A stretch of DNA of 15,116 nucleotides from CBDUBS01 sp965365445 (GTDB taxonomy: Bacteria > Bacteroidota > Rhodothermia > Rhodothermales > DASSAV01): positions 1 to 15,116 of the forward strand of contig CBDUBS010000083.1 in NCBI GenBank assembly GCA_965365445.1. Reading direction: 5' to 3'. The position numbers and the translations under genes were made by a program. This document shows positions 1 through 7,453 of this stretch, one piece after another; the stretch's first letter is position 1, and every line of letters begins with the position of its first letter. The notes below the pieces were generated by a model. That model did no database searches and had not been told where the DNA came from. It saw only the letters and a list, made by a program, of their open reading frames with translations.

Positions 1-27
1 GGGTGCGGAGCATAATCAGCCTGCTGT

Positions 28-2814
28 TTAACGGTCAGGATTAAACTGGAAGTATAAGGTGGCTTCGTACAGCCCCATGTCCTGCGTGCGCCGCAGCCCG
101 ACGGCCTCGTTGGGTTGACCCTGCGGGCCGTGGTCCTCCGCCGGGTGGAACTTCGTCCCTATCGGGGCAATACCGTGCAGGAAGGACAGATCCCCCTCCG
201 GAAACGCAACCGCCGTATACCTCGGCTCCTCTCCAAACCCCGGCGTCAGCACGCGCAGGAACAGATCTTCCGTATCCGACACAATGGTTATATCGCCGGG
301 CCTGGTGTTCAGCACCGCCCAGTACAGTTCGGCATGGTTGCCCTTGAACTCCGGGTACTCCCACGATGCGCCGGTGCGCGTATCATTATAGGCCTTCTGC
401 CACACGTCGAAGGTCTGCCCCTGCATCCGGTTTTTCCATACCCGGTAGGGCCCTTTCCCGAGCCACTTCATTCCCTCTACCTCGCCTTCAGGCAGGTCGA
501 ACGTGACGCCGAGGTAAGGCTTCTTTCCCGGATTCTCGTATGCATACTCCAGCTTCAACCATCCGCCGGGGAGCAGCGTCCACCGTACCCGTTTGAGGTT
601 GCCCTCGTAATTCGCTTCCACCACCTGAGCGCCTTCGTCGGTGACAAGGCGGATATCCCGAAGCGTGGCCGACCCGTCGATGATGCGTGGGCCATCGGTC
701 AGCGGGAGCGCCTTTCCACCGGCCTCGATTCGAGTCAGACGGCCCGTCGTTTTGCTTACGGAAACACGCGTATTCCCGGACGTCAGAACGATTGCTCCAT
801 CGGATTCGTCGGCCTGCGCGGCGGCCCCGCTCGTCCGGACGACATCCTCGCGCACCTCGGCCGGCGTCGGTATCATCCAGGTCCATGTGTAGATTTCCCG
901 TCCGTGGGGATCGGTTGCCGTGAGGTAAAGCGCGTCGTGGGTGCGCCAGTCGGCGGGAAGGTCGAGCCGCAATTCACCCCGACGCCACGGAGCCACGTCG
1001 GGCGCCTGTACCGTGCCGTTCGCGGCTACCGAATGCCCGGTTGCGGGATCGGACGGGCCGGGGAAATCGACGAGCCGCCAGGCAAAGGATATCCGGTCCA
1101 ACGAGGTGTAGTAATATCTGTTTTCCACCGGCAGCCGGCCGTCGAACGACGGGGCCAGGAATCGCTGATCGATGAACACCGGCGACCAGGTTTCTTTTAT
1201 CGCGTTGAAGCTCCCCTCTTTTTCCCGATACGGTCCCACCACCCCGTCCGGCGCGTGGTTGCCGTCTGTATCGATCCGGCCGTCCTGATCGGTGCGCACG
1301 ACGCCTTCGTCGGCAAAGACCCACAGCATGGCTCCGGCTGAGAGCGGGTTGGTCACCATGCGGTTCCACATGTCCTGCAAACCCGCGCCCATTCCTCCGT
1401 CGTACAACCCGTGAAGAAATTCGGTCGGAAGAAACACGTCTCTTCCTTCAAAAAACTCACCGGCGCAGCAATTGTAATCCCGGTAGTGAGTCGTGTTTAT
1501 ATACCCTTCCTGGTTCTGCCAGGGATGAATCACGGGCCGTTTCTGCGGGTCGTACAGGTGGTAATCGTCCACCAGGTCGTAGTTGAACCCACCCTCGTTG
1601 CCGTTGTCCCAGAAAATGACGGAGGGGTGGTTGACGTCCCGGGTAACCAGCTCCCTGACCAGCTTCGAACCGACCTCGGTGTCGTACGCATCCTGCCAGC
1701 CGGTTAGCTCGTCCATGACGAACAGGCCAAGCGAGTCGGCCACGTAAAGGAAATGCTGATCCGGCGGGTAGTGCGACATGCGCACCGCGTTCATGTTCAT
1801 GTCCTTGATCAGGTTCACATCCAGTTCGCTGACCTCCCGGCTCGAAGCCCGGCCGGCATCCGGCCAGAACGAATGCCGATTGACCCCTTTCAGGTGCACC
1901 TTAACCCCGTTCACATATACCCCGTCCCGGGGGCGCAGCTCCACCGTGCGAAATCCAAAGGTATTGGAAACGGAGTGAACGGTGCGGCTGCCGTCAACCA
2001 GATCGAGCGAGACACGGTACCGATTGGGAAACTCGGGCGTCCACGTTTTCGGATTAATCACCTGTGTCCGCAGGGTTACCCGCTCGTCACCCGGCTGCAC
2101 CGGACTCGTAAACACCTCGCCAACGGGTGAGCCGTCCAGCGAACGGATCTGTCCGCGCACCGCATCGGCCGACCGGGCCCCGTTCAGAAATACGTAAACC
2201 AGAAACGATCCATCCGCCTTCGCATCGAGGGCGATACGCTGAATGGATTCCGATGGACGGGCTTCGAGATAGACCGGGCGGTAGATCCCGCCGAAGGTCC
2301 AGAAGTCGGCCTGGCGCTCGGCTTCGTTGACCGAGTCGTTGGCGGACTCTTTGCTGACGGTCACTTCGAGCAGGTTCTTCCGGCCCGGCTGCACGAGGTT
2401 CGTTATGTCGTATCTGAACTGGGTGAATCCCCCCTGATGCACGGGGCCCGCCGGTTTGCCGTTCACACGGACTCCGGTATCGGTCATTGACCCCTCGAAT
2501 ACGATTTGGATGTTTTTTCCTCGCCACGAAGCCGGAACGTCGAACCGGTACCGGTACTTCCCTTCTTCGTCCGAGCGGGGATTGGCGTGTCCGTAGCTGT
2601 ACGTACCGAATCCCTGTAGCTCCCAGTTGGAGGGCGTCGGGATCGTCGTCCAGGAACCGCTCCGGCGTCCCCCAGTCACCATGAACTCCCAATCGACCGT
2701 GTGGTCCTTGTCTTTCCCGGATAGATACTGGATTTCCGTTTGCTGGCCCTGAGCCGGTACGGCGAGCAGGCCACAGAGAACGGCTAGAAACGAGAGGAGG
2801 CGAAAGGAGTGCAT
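28..2814 (-). CDS. Secreted glycoside hydrolase family 2 enzyme (beta-galactosidase-like)
   Basis: A 928-residue GH2 enzyme that probably removes beta-linked non-reducing sugars in the periplasm or outside the cell. The N terminus (MHSFRLLSFLAVLCGLLAVP, then AQGQQ) is a classic Sec signal peptide. A sugar-binding jelly-roll domain follows (about residues 30-190), then an Ig-like domain (about 190-295) and a TIM barrel (about 300-570). The barrel carries GVNRHSFWP and AVRMSHYPP. The acid/base Glu lies in WDNGNEGG (E407) and the likely nucleophile in LPTEF (E465). The C-terminal third contains LGKGPYRVWKNR, which resembles the LacZ small-chain domain. I chose the ATG at 2814 because the signal peptide begins there; a TTG at 2847 adds 11 residues. 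Neither start has a clear Shine-Dalgarno site. Substrate specificity (galactoside, glucuronide or other) cannot be read from the sequence. The gene is divergent from the ThuA-like gene, with 266 bp between them. Confidence 0.9.
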   Translation of the reverse strand: MHSFRLLSFLAVLCGLLAVPAQGQQTEIQYLSGKDKDHTVDWEFMVTGGRRSGSWTTIPTPSNWELQGFGTYSYGHANPRSDEEGKYRYRFDVPASWRGKNIQIVFEGSMTDTGVRVNGKPAGPVHQGGFTQFRYDITNLVQPGRKNLLEVTVSKESANDSVNEAERQADFWTFGGIYRPVYLEARPSESIQRIALDAKADGSFLVYVFLNGARSADAVRGQIRSLDGSPVGEVFTSPVQPGDERVTLRTQVINPKTWTPEFPNRYRVSLDLVDGSRTVHSVSNTFGFRTVELRPRDGVYVNGVKVHLKGVNRHSFWPDAGRASSREVSELDVNLIKDMNMNAVRMSHYPPDQHFLYVADSLGLFVMDELTGWQDAYDTEVGSKLVRELVTRDVNHPSVIFWDNGNEGGFNYDLVDDYHLYDPQKRPVIHPWQNQEGYINTTHYRDYNCCAGEFFEGRDVFLPTEFLHGLYDGGMGAGLQDMWNRMVTNPLSAGAMLWVFADEGVVRTDQDGRIDTDGNHAPDGVVGPYREKEGSFNAIKETWSPVFIDQRFLAPSFDGRLPVENRYYYTSLDRISFAWRLVDFPGPSDPATGHSVAANGTVQAPDVAPWRRGELRLDLPADWRTHDALYLTATDPHGREIYTWTWMIPTPAEVREDVVRTSGAAAQADESDGAIVLTSGNTRVSVSKTTGRLTRIEAGGKALPLTDGPRIIDGSATLRDIRLVTDEGAQVVEANYEGNLKRVRWTLLPGGWLKLEYAYENPGKKPYLGVTFDLPEGEVEGMKWLGKGPYRVWKNRMQGQTFDVWQKAYNDTRTGASWEYPEFKGNHAELYWAVLNTRPGDITIVSDTEDLFLRVLTPGFGEEPRYTAVAFPEGDLSFLHGIAPIGTKFHPAEDHGPQGQPNEAVGLRRTQDMGLYEATLYFQFNPDR

Positions 2815-2877
2815 GCAGATGGTGGTTTTGGTGGCTTGGTGTATCAATCAACCGGAAACGTACGGAGCGGCTCCCGA

Positions 2878-2900
2878 AGCGTTTTCAAAAGACGATGAAT
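2878..2900. promoter_or_regulatory. Operator-like TTTTCAAAA palindrome upstream of the GH2 gene
   Basis: AGCGTTTTCAAAAGACG contains TTTT-C-AAAA with imperfect CGT/ACG flanks. It lies about 65-85 bp upstream of the chosen GH2 start. A very similar stretch (AGCGCTTTTGAAAAGTCG) lies at 5834-5850 upstream of the oxidoreductase gene, which is why I list it. It could be a repressor operator. It also contains a TTGAAA on the minus strand, but no convincing -10 box follows at the right distance. Confidence 0.2.
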
Positions 2901-3080
2901 AGGACGAGGTCGATGGCGAAAAATCGGTACAGAATTCACCGGAAGCATCAGGCGTGCCTCGCTCGATGAGCGTAGTATCCTTTCGGTCGTATCGAATTTA
3001 CGTTCCTCGGTGTAGAGTCTGTAAAAAAGGTGTCGTCGTAGCGGGTATAGCGCACTTCGGCGACGGGAGGTCATTCGGTA

Positions 3081-3872
3081 ATGAAGAAGCGTTTTCAGGT
3101 TCGGTCGTTTATTGGGGTTTTGTGCCTGGTGTCCGTTCTTTTCGTCTCGACGGCGCCCGATGCCGCAGCCCAGCAGAAACTTCGTCCGGAGCCCCGTTAC
3201 CGGGTGCTCGTTTTCTCAAAAACGGCCGGTTTCCGCCATGCTTCCATTCCGGACGGTATCGCGGCCATATGGCGACTCGGCGACGCTAACGGCTTTTCCG
3301 TGGATGCTACGGAAGACCCCTCGGTATTCAACGATTCGTTTCTCGACCGCTACCGCGTCGTCGTATTCCTGAGCACGACGGGGGATATTCTCAACCCGAG
3401 CCAGCAGCGCGCCTTCGAATCCTGGATAAAACGAGGCAACGGCTTCGTCGGCATTCATGCCGCCGCCGATACGGAATACGAATGGCCCTGGTTCGGCGAG
3501 CTCGTGGGAGGGTATTTCAAAAGCCATCCCAAACAGCAGGATGCCACGGTCAATGTGGAGGACCGCGAGCATCTCTCTACGAAACATCTCCCCGCCCGCT
3601 GGAATCGGTTTGACGAGTGGTACAACTATCGCGAAAATCCGCGCGGGCGAGTCCATGTGCTCGCCTCATTGGACGAAAAAAGCTACGAAGGCGGCTCTAT
3701 GGAGGGCGACCACCCCATTGCATGGTACCGTGAGTTCGACGGGGGCCGCGCCTGGTACACAGGCATGGGCCATACCGAAGTGAGCTTCGTGGAGCCCGAG
3801 TTCGTCCGGCACATCCTGGGAGGCATCGAGTGGGCGGCCGGCTCGGTGGCGCTCAATACGCCCTCGGAGTGA
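3081..3872 (+). CDS. Secreted ThuA-like domain protein
   Basis: A 263-residue protein of the ThuA-like (trehalose utilisation, class I glutamine amidotransferase-like fold) family. A Sec signal peptide covers about residues 1-30 and ends DAAA before QQ. The family landmarks appear in order: SKTAGFRHASI (46-57), the GIHAAAD segment (124-130), RFDEWYNY (176-183), DHPIAWYREFDGGR (210-223) and TGMGHT (227-232). Length is typical for a stand-alone ThuA domain. The ATG at 3081 is preceded by GGGAGG at 3065-3070, a good ribosome site. A weak sigma70-like pair, TTTACG (2997) and TGTAAA (3020) with a 17-nt spacer, could drive it. In rhizobia ThuA works with the oxidoreductase ThuB on trehalose through a 3-keto sugar. 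An exported Gfo/Idh/MocA protein further along makes a similar role plausible here, but that is inference. The 3' end overlaps the convergent apbE by 20 bp. Confidence 0.88.
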   Translation: MKKRFQVRSFIGVLCLVSVLFVSTAPDAAAQQKLRPEPRYRVLVFSKTAGFRHASIPDGIAAIWRLGDANGFSVDATEDPSVFNDSFLDRYRVVVFLSTTGDILNPSQQRAFESWIKRGNGFVGIHAAADTEYEWPWFGELVGGYFKSHPKQQDATVNVEDREHLSTKHLPARWNRFDEWYNYRENPRGRVHVLASLDEKSYEGGSMEGDHPIAWYREFDGGRAWYTGMGHTEVSFVEPEFVRHILGGIEWAAGSVALNTPSE

Positions 3873-4845
3873 CTCCTGAAGGATCGCTCGTCCCCTCGGA
3901 TTGCACCGTCGAATCGTCTGCCCGGCGGATGTAGGCCGAAGTTCCGGGAAAAAAGCGTTTCAGGAACGCCTCGCCCTTGTCCGCTCCAAGGATGCAAAGG
4001 GTCGTAGCCAGGCCGTCCGATGTGAAGGCATCCGGCGCCAGTACCGTAACGGCGATCCGACTCGTGAGTCCAAGCCCTGTACGCGGGTCCACGATGTGCG
4101 AATACCGCACCCCGTCCACCTCGATGAACTGCATCGTGTCGCCGGAAGACGAAACCGCCGTGTCGGCCACAACGGCGTAGCGCCGGTCGGTGGAAGCATT
4201 TTCGAGCATGACACGCCATCCTGCCCGGTCCGGAGGAGCGGCGCTCGCTCGGTAGTCGCCTCCGATCTCGATAAACGCGTGATGAACCGAGTGCTCCCCC
4301 AACACCCGCATCATCTCGTCCGCAGCGAAACCCTTGGCGATACCCCCCAGATCCAGCTGCATACCTCCTACGAGGAGTTGCACCGAGCGGCTCTCGGGAA
4401 AAAGCCTGACCTTCTTCCATCCGACCAGCGAGGCGGCCCGGCCCAGGGCTTCGGACGAGGGGAGCACGCCGGTTTTGCGAGCGATTCGCCAAAGTTTCAC
4501 GTAGGGCCCCACCGTAATGTCGAACGCCCCGTCGGTAAGGTCAGCGAGGTGCTGCGCCCGCTGAAGCACGCTGAACAACTCGGGGCTTACCGGAACCGGT
4601 TCTCCACCGGCCTGTTCACAGAGGCGCATCAATTCGCTCGTAGGACGATAGTCGCTCATGATGTCTTCCAGCGCCGCCGCCCGATGGTAGGCCGCCTCGG
4701 CGGCCTCTTTGGCTGCTTCTTCCGTGGGGGCGTACAGAACGAGGCGCACTTGAACCCCCATGTGGACCTGCTTATATTCGTACCGATAGAGTGTCGTATC
4801 GGCCTTGCCTGCAGAAGGCCACCAGAACCATAAGCCCAAAACCAT
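3853..4845 (-). CDS. apbE: FAD:protein FMN transferase (ApbE family)
   Basis: A 330-residue ApbE. It transfers FMN from FAD to a Ser/Thr of client proteins, with Mg, on the periplasmic side. Visible family motifs are MSDYRPTSEL (64-73), DLTDGAFDITVGP (102-114), DLGGIAKGFAAD (165-176), IEIGGDYR (192-199), SSGD (233-236), HIVDPRTG (250-257) and DAFTSDGLAT (272-281). The last two are the substrate and metal-binding loops. The frame stays open to 5217, but upstream codons run antisense through the neighbouring lipoprotein gene. I take the ATG at 4845, which leaves a short Trp-rich hydrophobic leader ending SAGKA before DTTLY. An ATG at 4950 would give a longer leader with an RRR n-region. No Shine-Dalgarno site decides between them. 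It converges with the ThuA-like gene (20-bp overlap) and diverges from the SUMF1-like gene. No flavinylated client is encoded in the window. Confidence 0.9.
   Translation of the reverse strand: MVLGLWFWWPSAGKADTTLYRYEYKQVHMGVQVRLVLYAPTEEAAKEAAEAAYHRAAALEDIMSDYRPTSELMRLCEQAGGEPVPVSPELFSVLQRAQHLADLTDGAFDITVGPYVKLWRIARKTGVLPSSEALGRAASLVGWKKVRLFPESRSVQLLVGGMQLDLGGIAKGFAADEMMRVLGEHSVHHAFIEIGGDYRASAAPPDRAGWRVMLENASTDRRYAVVADTAVSSSGDTMQFIEVDGVRYSHIVDPRTGLGLTSRIAVTVLAPDAFTSDGLATTLCILGADKGEAFLKRFFPGTSAYIRRADDSTVQSEGTSDPSGVTPRAY
4750..4778 (+). promoter_or_regulatory. Sigma70-type promoter for the SUMF1-like lipoprotein gene
   Basis: TTGAAC (4750-4755) and TATATT (4773-4778) are separated by exactly 17 nt. 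This is the best -35/-10 pair I found in the window. It points rightward and lies inside the 5' coding part of apbE. It would start a transcript near 4785, with a 5' leader of about 110 nt to the ATG at 4895. The pair was found by eye; a lineage with a divergent primary sigma factor could read different sequences. Confidence 0.45.
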
Positions 4846-4894
4846 GAACCATACGCACCAGGGCGCTGCCGTCGAGCGCCGTCGATTCGTCGAA

Positions 4895-5773
4895 ATGAGA
4901 AGGAAAGCGCTCGTCGGAGTGCTCGCTTCGAATGTTGTGGCGTTTTTCATCCTGATGTCGGGGTGCGCTTCCGGTGCGCGTACGGCCGATGAGGCAGCCG
5001 CTCCGGAGATCGGAGGAGTAACGGCCTCGGTAAAAACCGCGCCGCAACCCGCTTTGGAACCGTATACTGAACAGATTCCTGGTACGCTTTCCTCGTTCAA
5101 GATGATTCCCATTCCGGCCGGCTCCATTACCATCCAGACGGCCGAAGGACCGAAGAAGGTGGACATCGATCCGTTCTGGATGAGCGAGACGGAAGTAAAG
5201 TGGGAAGAGTTCGACATCTACGCCTATGGTCTGGACCTCAAGGAAGCCGGGCAGGAGGCCGGTTCCGACGGTATCATACGCCCCAGTAAACCGTACGGCG
5301 CCCCGGACCGGGGATTCGGGCACGAAGGCTATGCTGCGCTCTCCATGACGTATGGTGTGGGAACCGAGTACGCTCGCTGGCTCTCGCAGAAAACCGGAAA
5401 AAACTACCGCCTGCCCACCGAAGCCGAATGGGAGTATGCCTGCCGGGCCGGAGCCGACGACCCGGCTCCGCTGGCGGAGCGCGCCTGGTATGCCGATAAC
5501 TCGAACAACAAAACACAACCCATTGCTTCCAAAAAGCCCAATGCGTGGGGGCTTTACGATATGCTCGGCAACGCGCTCGAGTGGTGCACCGGTGTCAACG
5601 GCGAGCAGATGGCCTGCGGAGGCTCGTACCTGTCGCCGGGCGAAGGGCTGAGCTGTAGCTCGCGGGACAAACAGACCCCGGCCTGGCAGGAAACCGACCC
5701 CCAGATTCCCAAAAGCGTCTTCTGGCTGACCGATGCCACCTGGATCGGTTTCCGCATTGCACGCGAGCCGTAA
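4895..5773 (+). CDS. SUMF1/FGE-sulfatase-domain lipoprotein
   Basis: A 292-residue protein with a basic, hydrophobic N terminus and a lipobox-like LMSGC (Cys24), so probably membrane-anchored outside the cytoplasm. After a low-complexity linker (25-65), the formylglycine-generating-enzyme-fold domain runs to the end. It has FKMIPIPAGS (68-77), MSETEVKWEEF (96-106), RLPTEAEWEYACRAG (172-186), WGLYDMLGNALEWC (218-231), GGSY (242-245) and GFRI (285-288). In catalytic aerobic FGE, two Cys follow GGSY within a CHRSYC-type stretch. Here that stretch is LSPGEGLS, and only the downstream structural-type Cys (CSSR) remains. Copper-dependent FGE activity is therefore unlikely. The role is unknown; such domains often bind ligands or partner proteins. 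I chose the ATG at 4895 for the signal peptide. An ATG at 4844 would add 17 residues and overlap the apbE start codon in the palindrome CATG. No sulfatase gene is nearby. Confidence 0.85.
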   Translation: MRRKALVGVLASNVVAFFILMSGCASGARTADEAAAPEIGGVTASVKTAPQPALEPYTEQIPGTLSSFKMIPIPAGSITIQTAEGPKKVDIDPFWMSETEVKWEEFDIYAYGLDLKEAGQEAGSDGIIRPSKPYGAPDRGFGHEGYAALSMTYGVGTEYARWLSQKTGKNYRLPTEAEWEYACRAGADDPAPLAERAWYADNSNNKTQPIASKKPNAWGLYDMLGNALEWCTGVNGEQMACGGSYLSPGEGLSCSSRDKQTPAWQETDPQIPKSVFWLTDATWIGFRIAREP

Positions 5774-5782
5774 CACTACCCG

Positions 5783-5820
5783 ACCGGGGTGGCTCTATCG
5801 GGCGGCCCCGGTTCTTTTTT
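5783..5820 (+). terminator. Intrinsic terminator of the SUMF1-like gene
   Basis: A perfect 7-bp stem, ACCGGGG (5783-5789) with CCCCGGT (5806-5812), has a 16-nt loop and runs straight into TTCTTTTTT. It begins ten bases after the stop codon and points in the gene's direction. Confidence 0.85.
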
Positions 5821-5833
5821 GCCTGTTCCACAA

Positions 5834-5870
5834 AGCGCTTTTGAAAAGTCGTGGAATTGTGCTTTCAAGC
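5834..5870. promoter_or_regulatory. Paired operator-like palindromes upstream of the oxidoreductase gene
   Basis: CTTTTGAAAAG (5838-5848) is a perfect odd-centred palindrome. GCTTTCAAGC (5861-5870) is a second one with arms GCTT/AAGC. Their centres are about 22 bp apart, close to two helical turns, which suits a repressor that binds on one face. The first resembles the element at 2878-2894. No regulator gene is present in the window to pair with it. Confidence 0.25.
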
Positions 5871-5980
5871 AGAGATTTTGCAACATCTTAGAGCGGCGGT
5901 GCGTTAACGAATCGGACGTTTCGCGCACGCAAGGCCGGTCGCGGCAACAGCTAGAGCGCTGCTCGATGAGGAAGTAAACC

Positions 5981-5992
5981 CGTATCAATACG
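5981..5992. promoter_or_regulatory. Short inverted repeat CGTAT-CA-ATACG before the oxidoreductase gene
   Basis: Five-base perfect arms with a 2-nt spacer, overlapping a second palindrome, ATACGTAT (5988-5995). It lies 27 bp upstream of the start codon, where an operator or a small leader hairpin could sit. Short palindromes of this size also occur by chance. Confidence 0.2.
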
Positions 5993-6018
5993 TATTCTTG
6001 AGACAACCGGAGAGGAAC

Positions 6019-7341
6019 ATGAACCACGAATCCAACGGCCCGACGCATTCGAATCTACTGACGCGGCGAGGCTTCATGAAAACGGCCGCCGCTGCCACCG
6101 CCGGTCTGAGCGCCGGATTGATGGCTTCGGGGAATTTTGCTTATGCCGCGCCGCGCGAAACACTGCGCGTCGGTCTCGTAGGAGCCGGGGGGCGCGGTAA
6201 AGGAGCGGCGCGTGACGCTGTCGTCGCGGCCGAAGGTGTGGAACTGGTAGCCATGGCCGACCTCTTCCCGGATGTCCTCGATAAGGGAGTCAGCGATCTG
6301 AAATCGGTCCTCGGCGATAAAATGAAGGTCACGAAGGACACGACCTTCTCCGGTTGGGACGCTTACAAAAAGGTCCTGGCAAGCGATATCGACTACGTGA
6401 TCCTGGCTACCCCGGTCGTATTTCGCCCAGAGCACCTCAAGGCGGCCATCGAAGCGGGCAAGCACGTATTCATGGAGAAGCCGGTGGCCGTAGATCCCGT
6501 GGGCTGCCGCATGATTATGGAAGCCGCCGACATGGCCAAGCAGAAAGGGCTCGGCATCGTGTCGGGCACGCAGCGCCGCCACTCGCAGCACTACATCGAA
6601 GCGATGAAGCGCATTCACGACGGCCAGATCGGCGACATCGTAGGCGGACAGGTTTACTGGAATCAGGATGGTCTCTGGCATCGCGACCGGCAGCCCGGCT
6701 GGACGGACATGGAATACCAGATCCGCAACTGGATCTATTACACGTACCTCTCGGGCGATATGATCGTCGAGCAGCACATTCACAACATCGACGTGGCCAA
6801 CTGGGCGCTCAACGCGCATCCGGTCAAGGCCGTGGCGATGGGCGGCCGCCAGGCCCGCGTCGAGCCGAAATACGGCTACGTGTACGATCACTTCGCCGTC
6901 GATTTCGAGTACCCCAACGGAGCCCATATCCTGTCGATGTGCCGCCAGCAGGACGGTACCACGAAGCGGATCGAGGAAACCATCGTCGGCACGAAAGGCC
7001 ACTCGAACCACAGCTTTACCTACGCCTGGATCAAAGGACAGAATCCCTGGACGTTCGAGGGCAACGATCCGAACCCCTACCAGCAGGAGCATGCCGACCT
7101 GATCGCGAGCATCCGGGCGGGCAACCCGCTCAACGACGGCCGCCGCATGGCCGAGTCCAATCTGAGCGGCATCATGGGGCGCGAAGCGGCGTACACCGGA
7201 CAGGAGATCACCTGGGAACAGATTTCCAATTCCAACCTCGATCTGACGCCCAAAAAGTGGGAGTTTGGCGAGGTGGCGGTGCCCAAGGTTGCGGTGCCCG
7301 GCGTAACCAAGCTCGAGCGCACGATGCTGGCGCAGGGCTGA
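6019..7341 (+). CDS. Tat-exported Gfo/Idh/MocA family oxidoreductase
   Basis: A 440-residue NAD(P)-dependent sugar or polyol dehydrogenase family protein. The N terminus carries a twin-arginine signal, LTRRGFMK (14-21), followed by a hydrophobic stretch and a cleavage-like AYAAP (41-45). A mature folded, cofactor-loaded enzyme would thus be exported. The Rossmann fold starts at LRVGLVGAGGRGKGA (49-63). The EKP motif that places the catalytic lysine is FMEKPVAVD (151-159). The C-terminal substrate domain has GDMIVEQHIHNIDVANW (246-262), the usual His/Asp active-site helix. The start at ATG 6019 is supported by GGAGAGG (6009-6015). Tat-exported members are common in sugar-degradation clusters and often carry a tightly bound cofactor. 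Some take part in 3-keto-glycoside formation, but the substrate here is not known. The exported isomerase-like gene follows after 112 bp containing a strong hairpin. Confidence 0.92.
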   Translation: MNHESNGPTHSNLLTRRGFMKTAAAATAGLSAGLMASGNFAYAAPRETLRVGLVGAGGRGKGAARDAVVAAEGVELVAMADLFPDVLDKGVSDLKSVLGDKMKVTKDTTFSGWDAYKKVLASDIDYVILATPVVFRPEHLKAAIEAGKHVFMEKPVAVDPVGCRMIMEAADMAKQKGLGIVSGTQRRHSQHYIEAMKRIHDGQIGDIVGGQVYWNQDGLWHRDRQPGWTDMEYQIRNWIYYTYLSGDMIVEQHIHNIDVANWALNAHPVKAVAMGGRQARVEPKYGYVYDHFAVDFEYPNGAHILSMCRQQDGTTKRIEETIVGTKGHSNHSFTYAWIKGQNPWTFEGNDPNPYQQEHADLIASIRAGNPLNDGRRMAESNLSGIMGREAAYTGQEITWEQISNSNLDLTPKKWEFGEVAVPKVAVPGVTKLERTMLAQG

Positions 7342-7359
7342 GTTCGATCATCGGTTCGC

Positions 7360-7398
7360 CTCGGCCGCTCCGGAGGGTGCCCCTCCCGGGCGGCCGAG
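7360..7398 (+). terminator. Very stable GC-rich hairpin between two Tat-exported enzyme genes
   Basis: The arms are 7360-7377 and 7381-7398. The outer CTCGGCCGC pairs with GCGGCCGAG, and the inner TCCGGAGGG with CCCTCCCGG, with one mismatch and one G-T pair. The loop is three bases (TGC). Only a short, interrupted T stretch (TTCATTTCT) follows. It may be a leaky terminator, an mRNA-stabilising processing hairpin, or an attenuator setting the ratio of the two proteins. Confidence 0.55.
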
Positions 7399-7453
7399 TT
7401 CATTTCTGGCCCTTTGTATGGCATTTTCCCTCTCACCGATACGTTCTGACCCC

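Noticed and set aside
115..1341. Long open frame (408 codons) on the plus strand opposite the GH2 gene
   Set aside because: It is antisense to the conserved C-terminal half of GH2, has no signal, domain or ribosome site, and is Arg/Gly/Pro-rich as expected of a GC-rich shadow frame.
4846..5217. N-terminal extension of ApbE to position 5217
   Set aside because: The extra 124 residues are antisense to the lipoprotein gene, are low complexity, and are absent from the normal ApbE length of about 330.
4772..5776. Minus-strand open frame of 334 codons opposite the SUMF1-like gene
   Set aside because: It overlaps both the lipoprotein and apbE in the wrong frame and lacks family motifs; the plus-strand frame has a lipobox and clear FGE-domain motifs.
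6055..7092. Minus-strand open frame of 345 codons opposite the oxidoreductase gene
   Set aside because: It is antisense to the Rossmann and EKP motifs and has no recognisable features.
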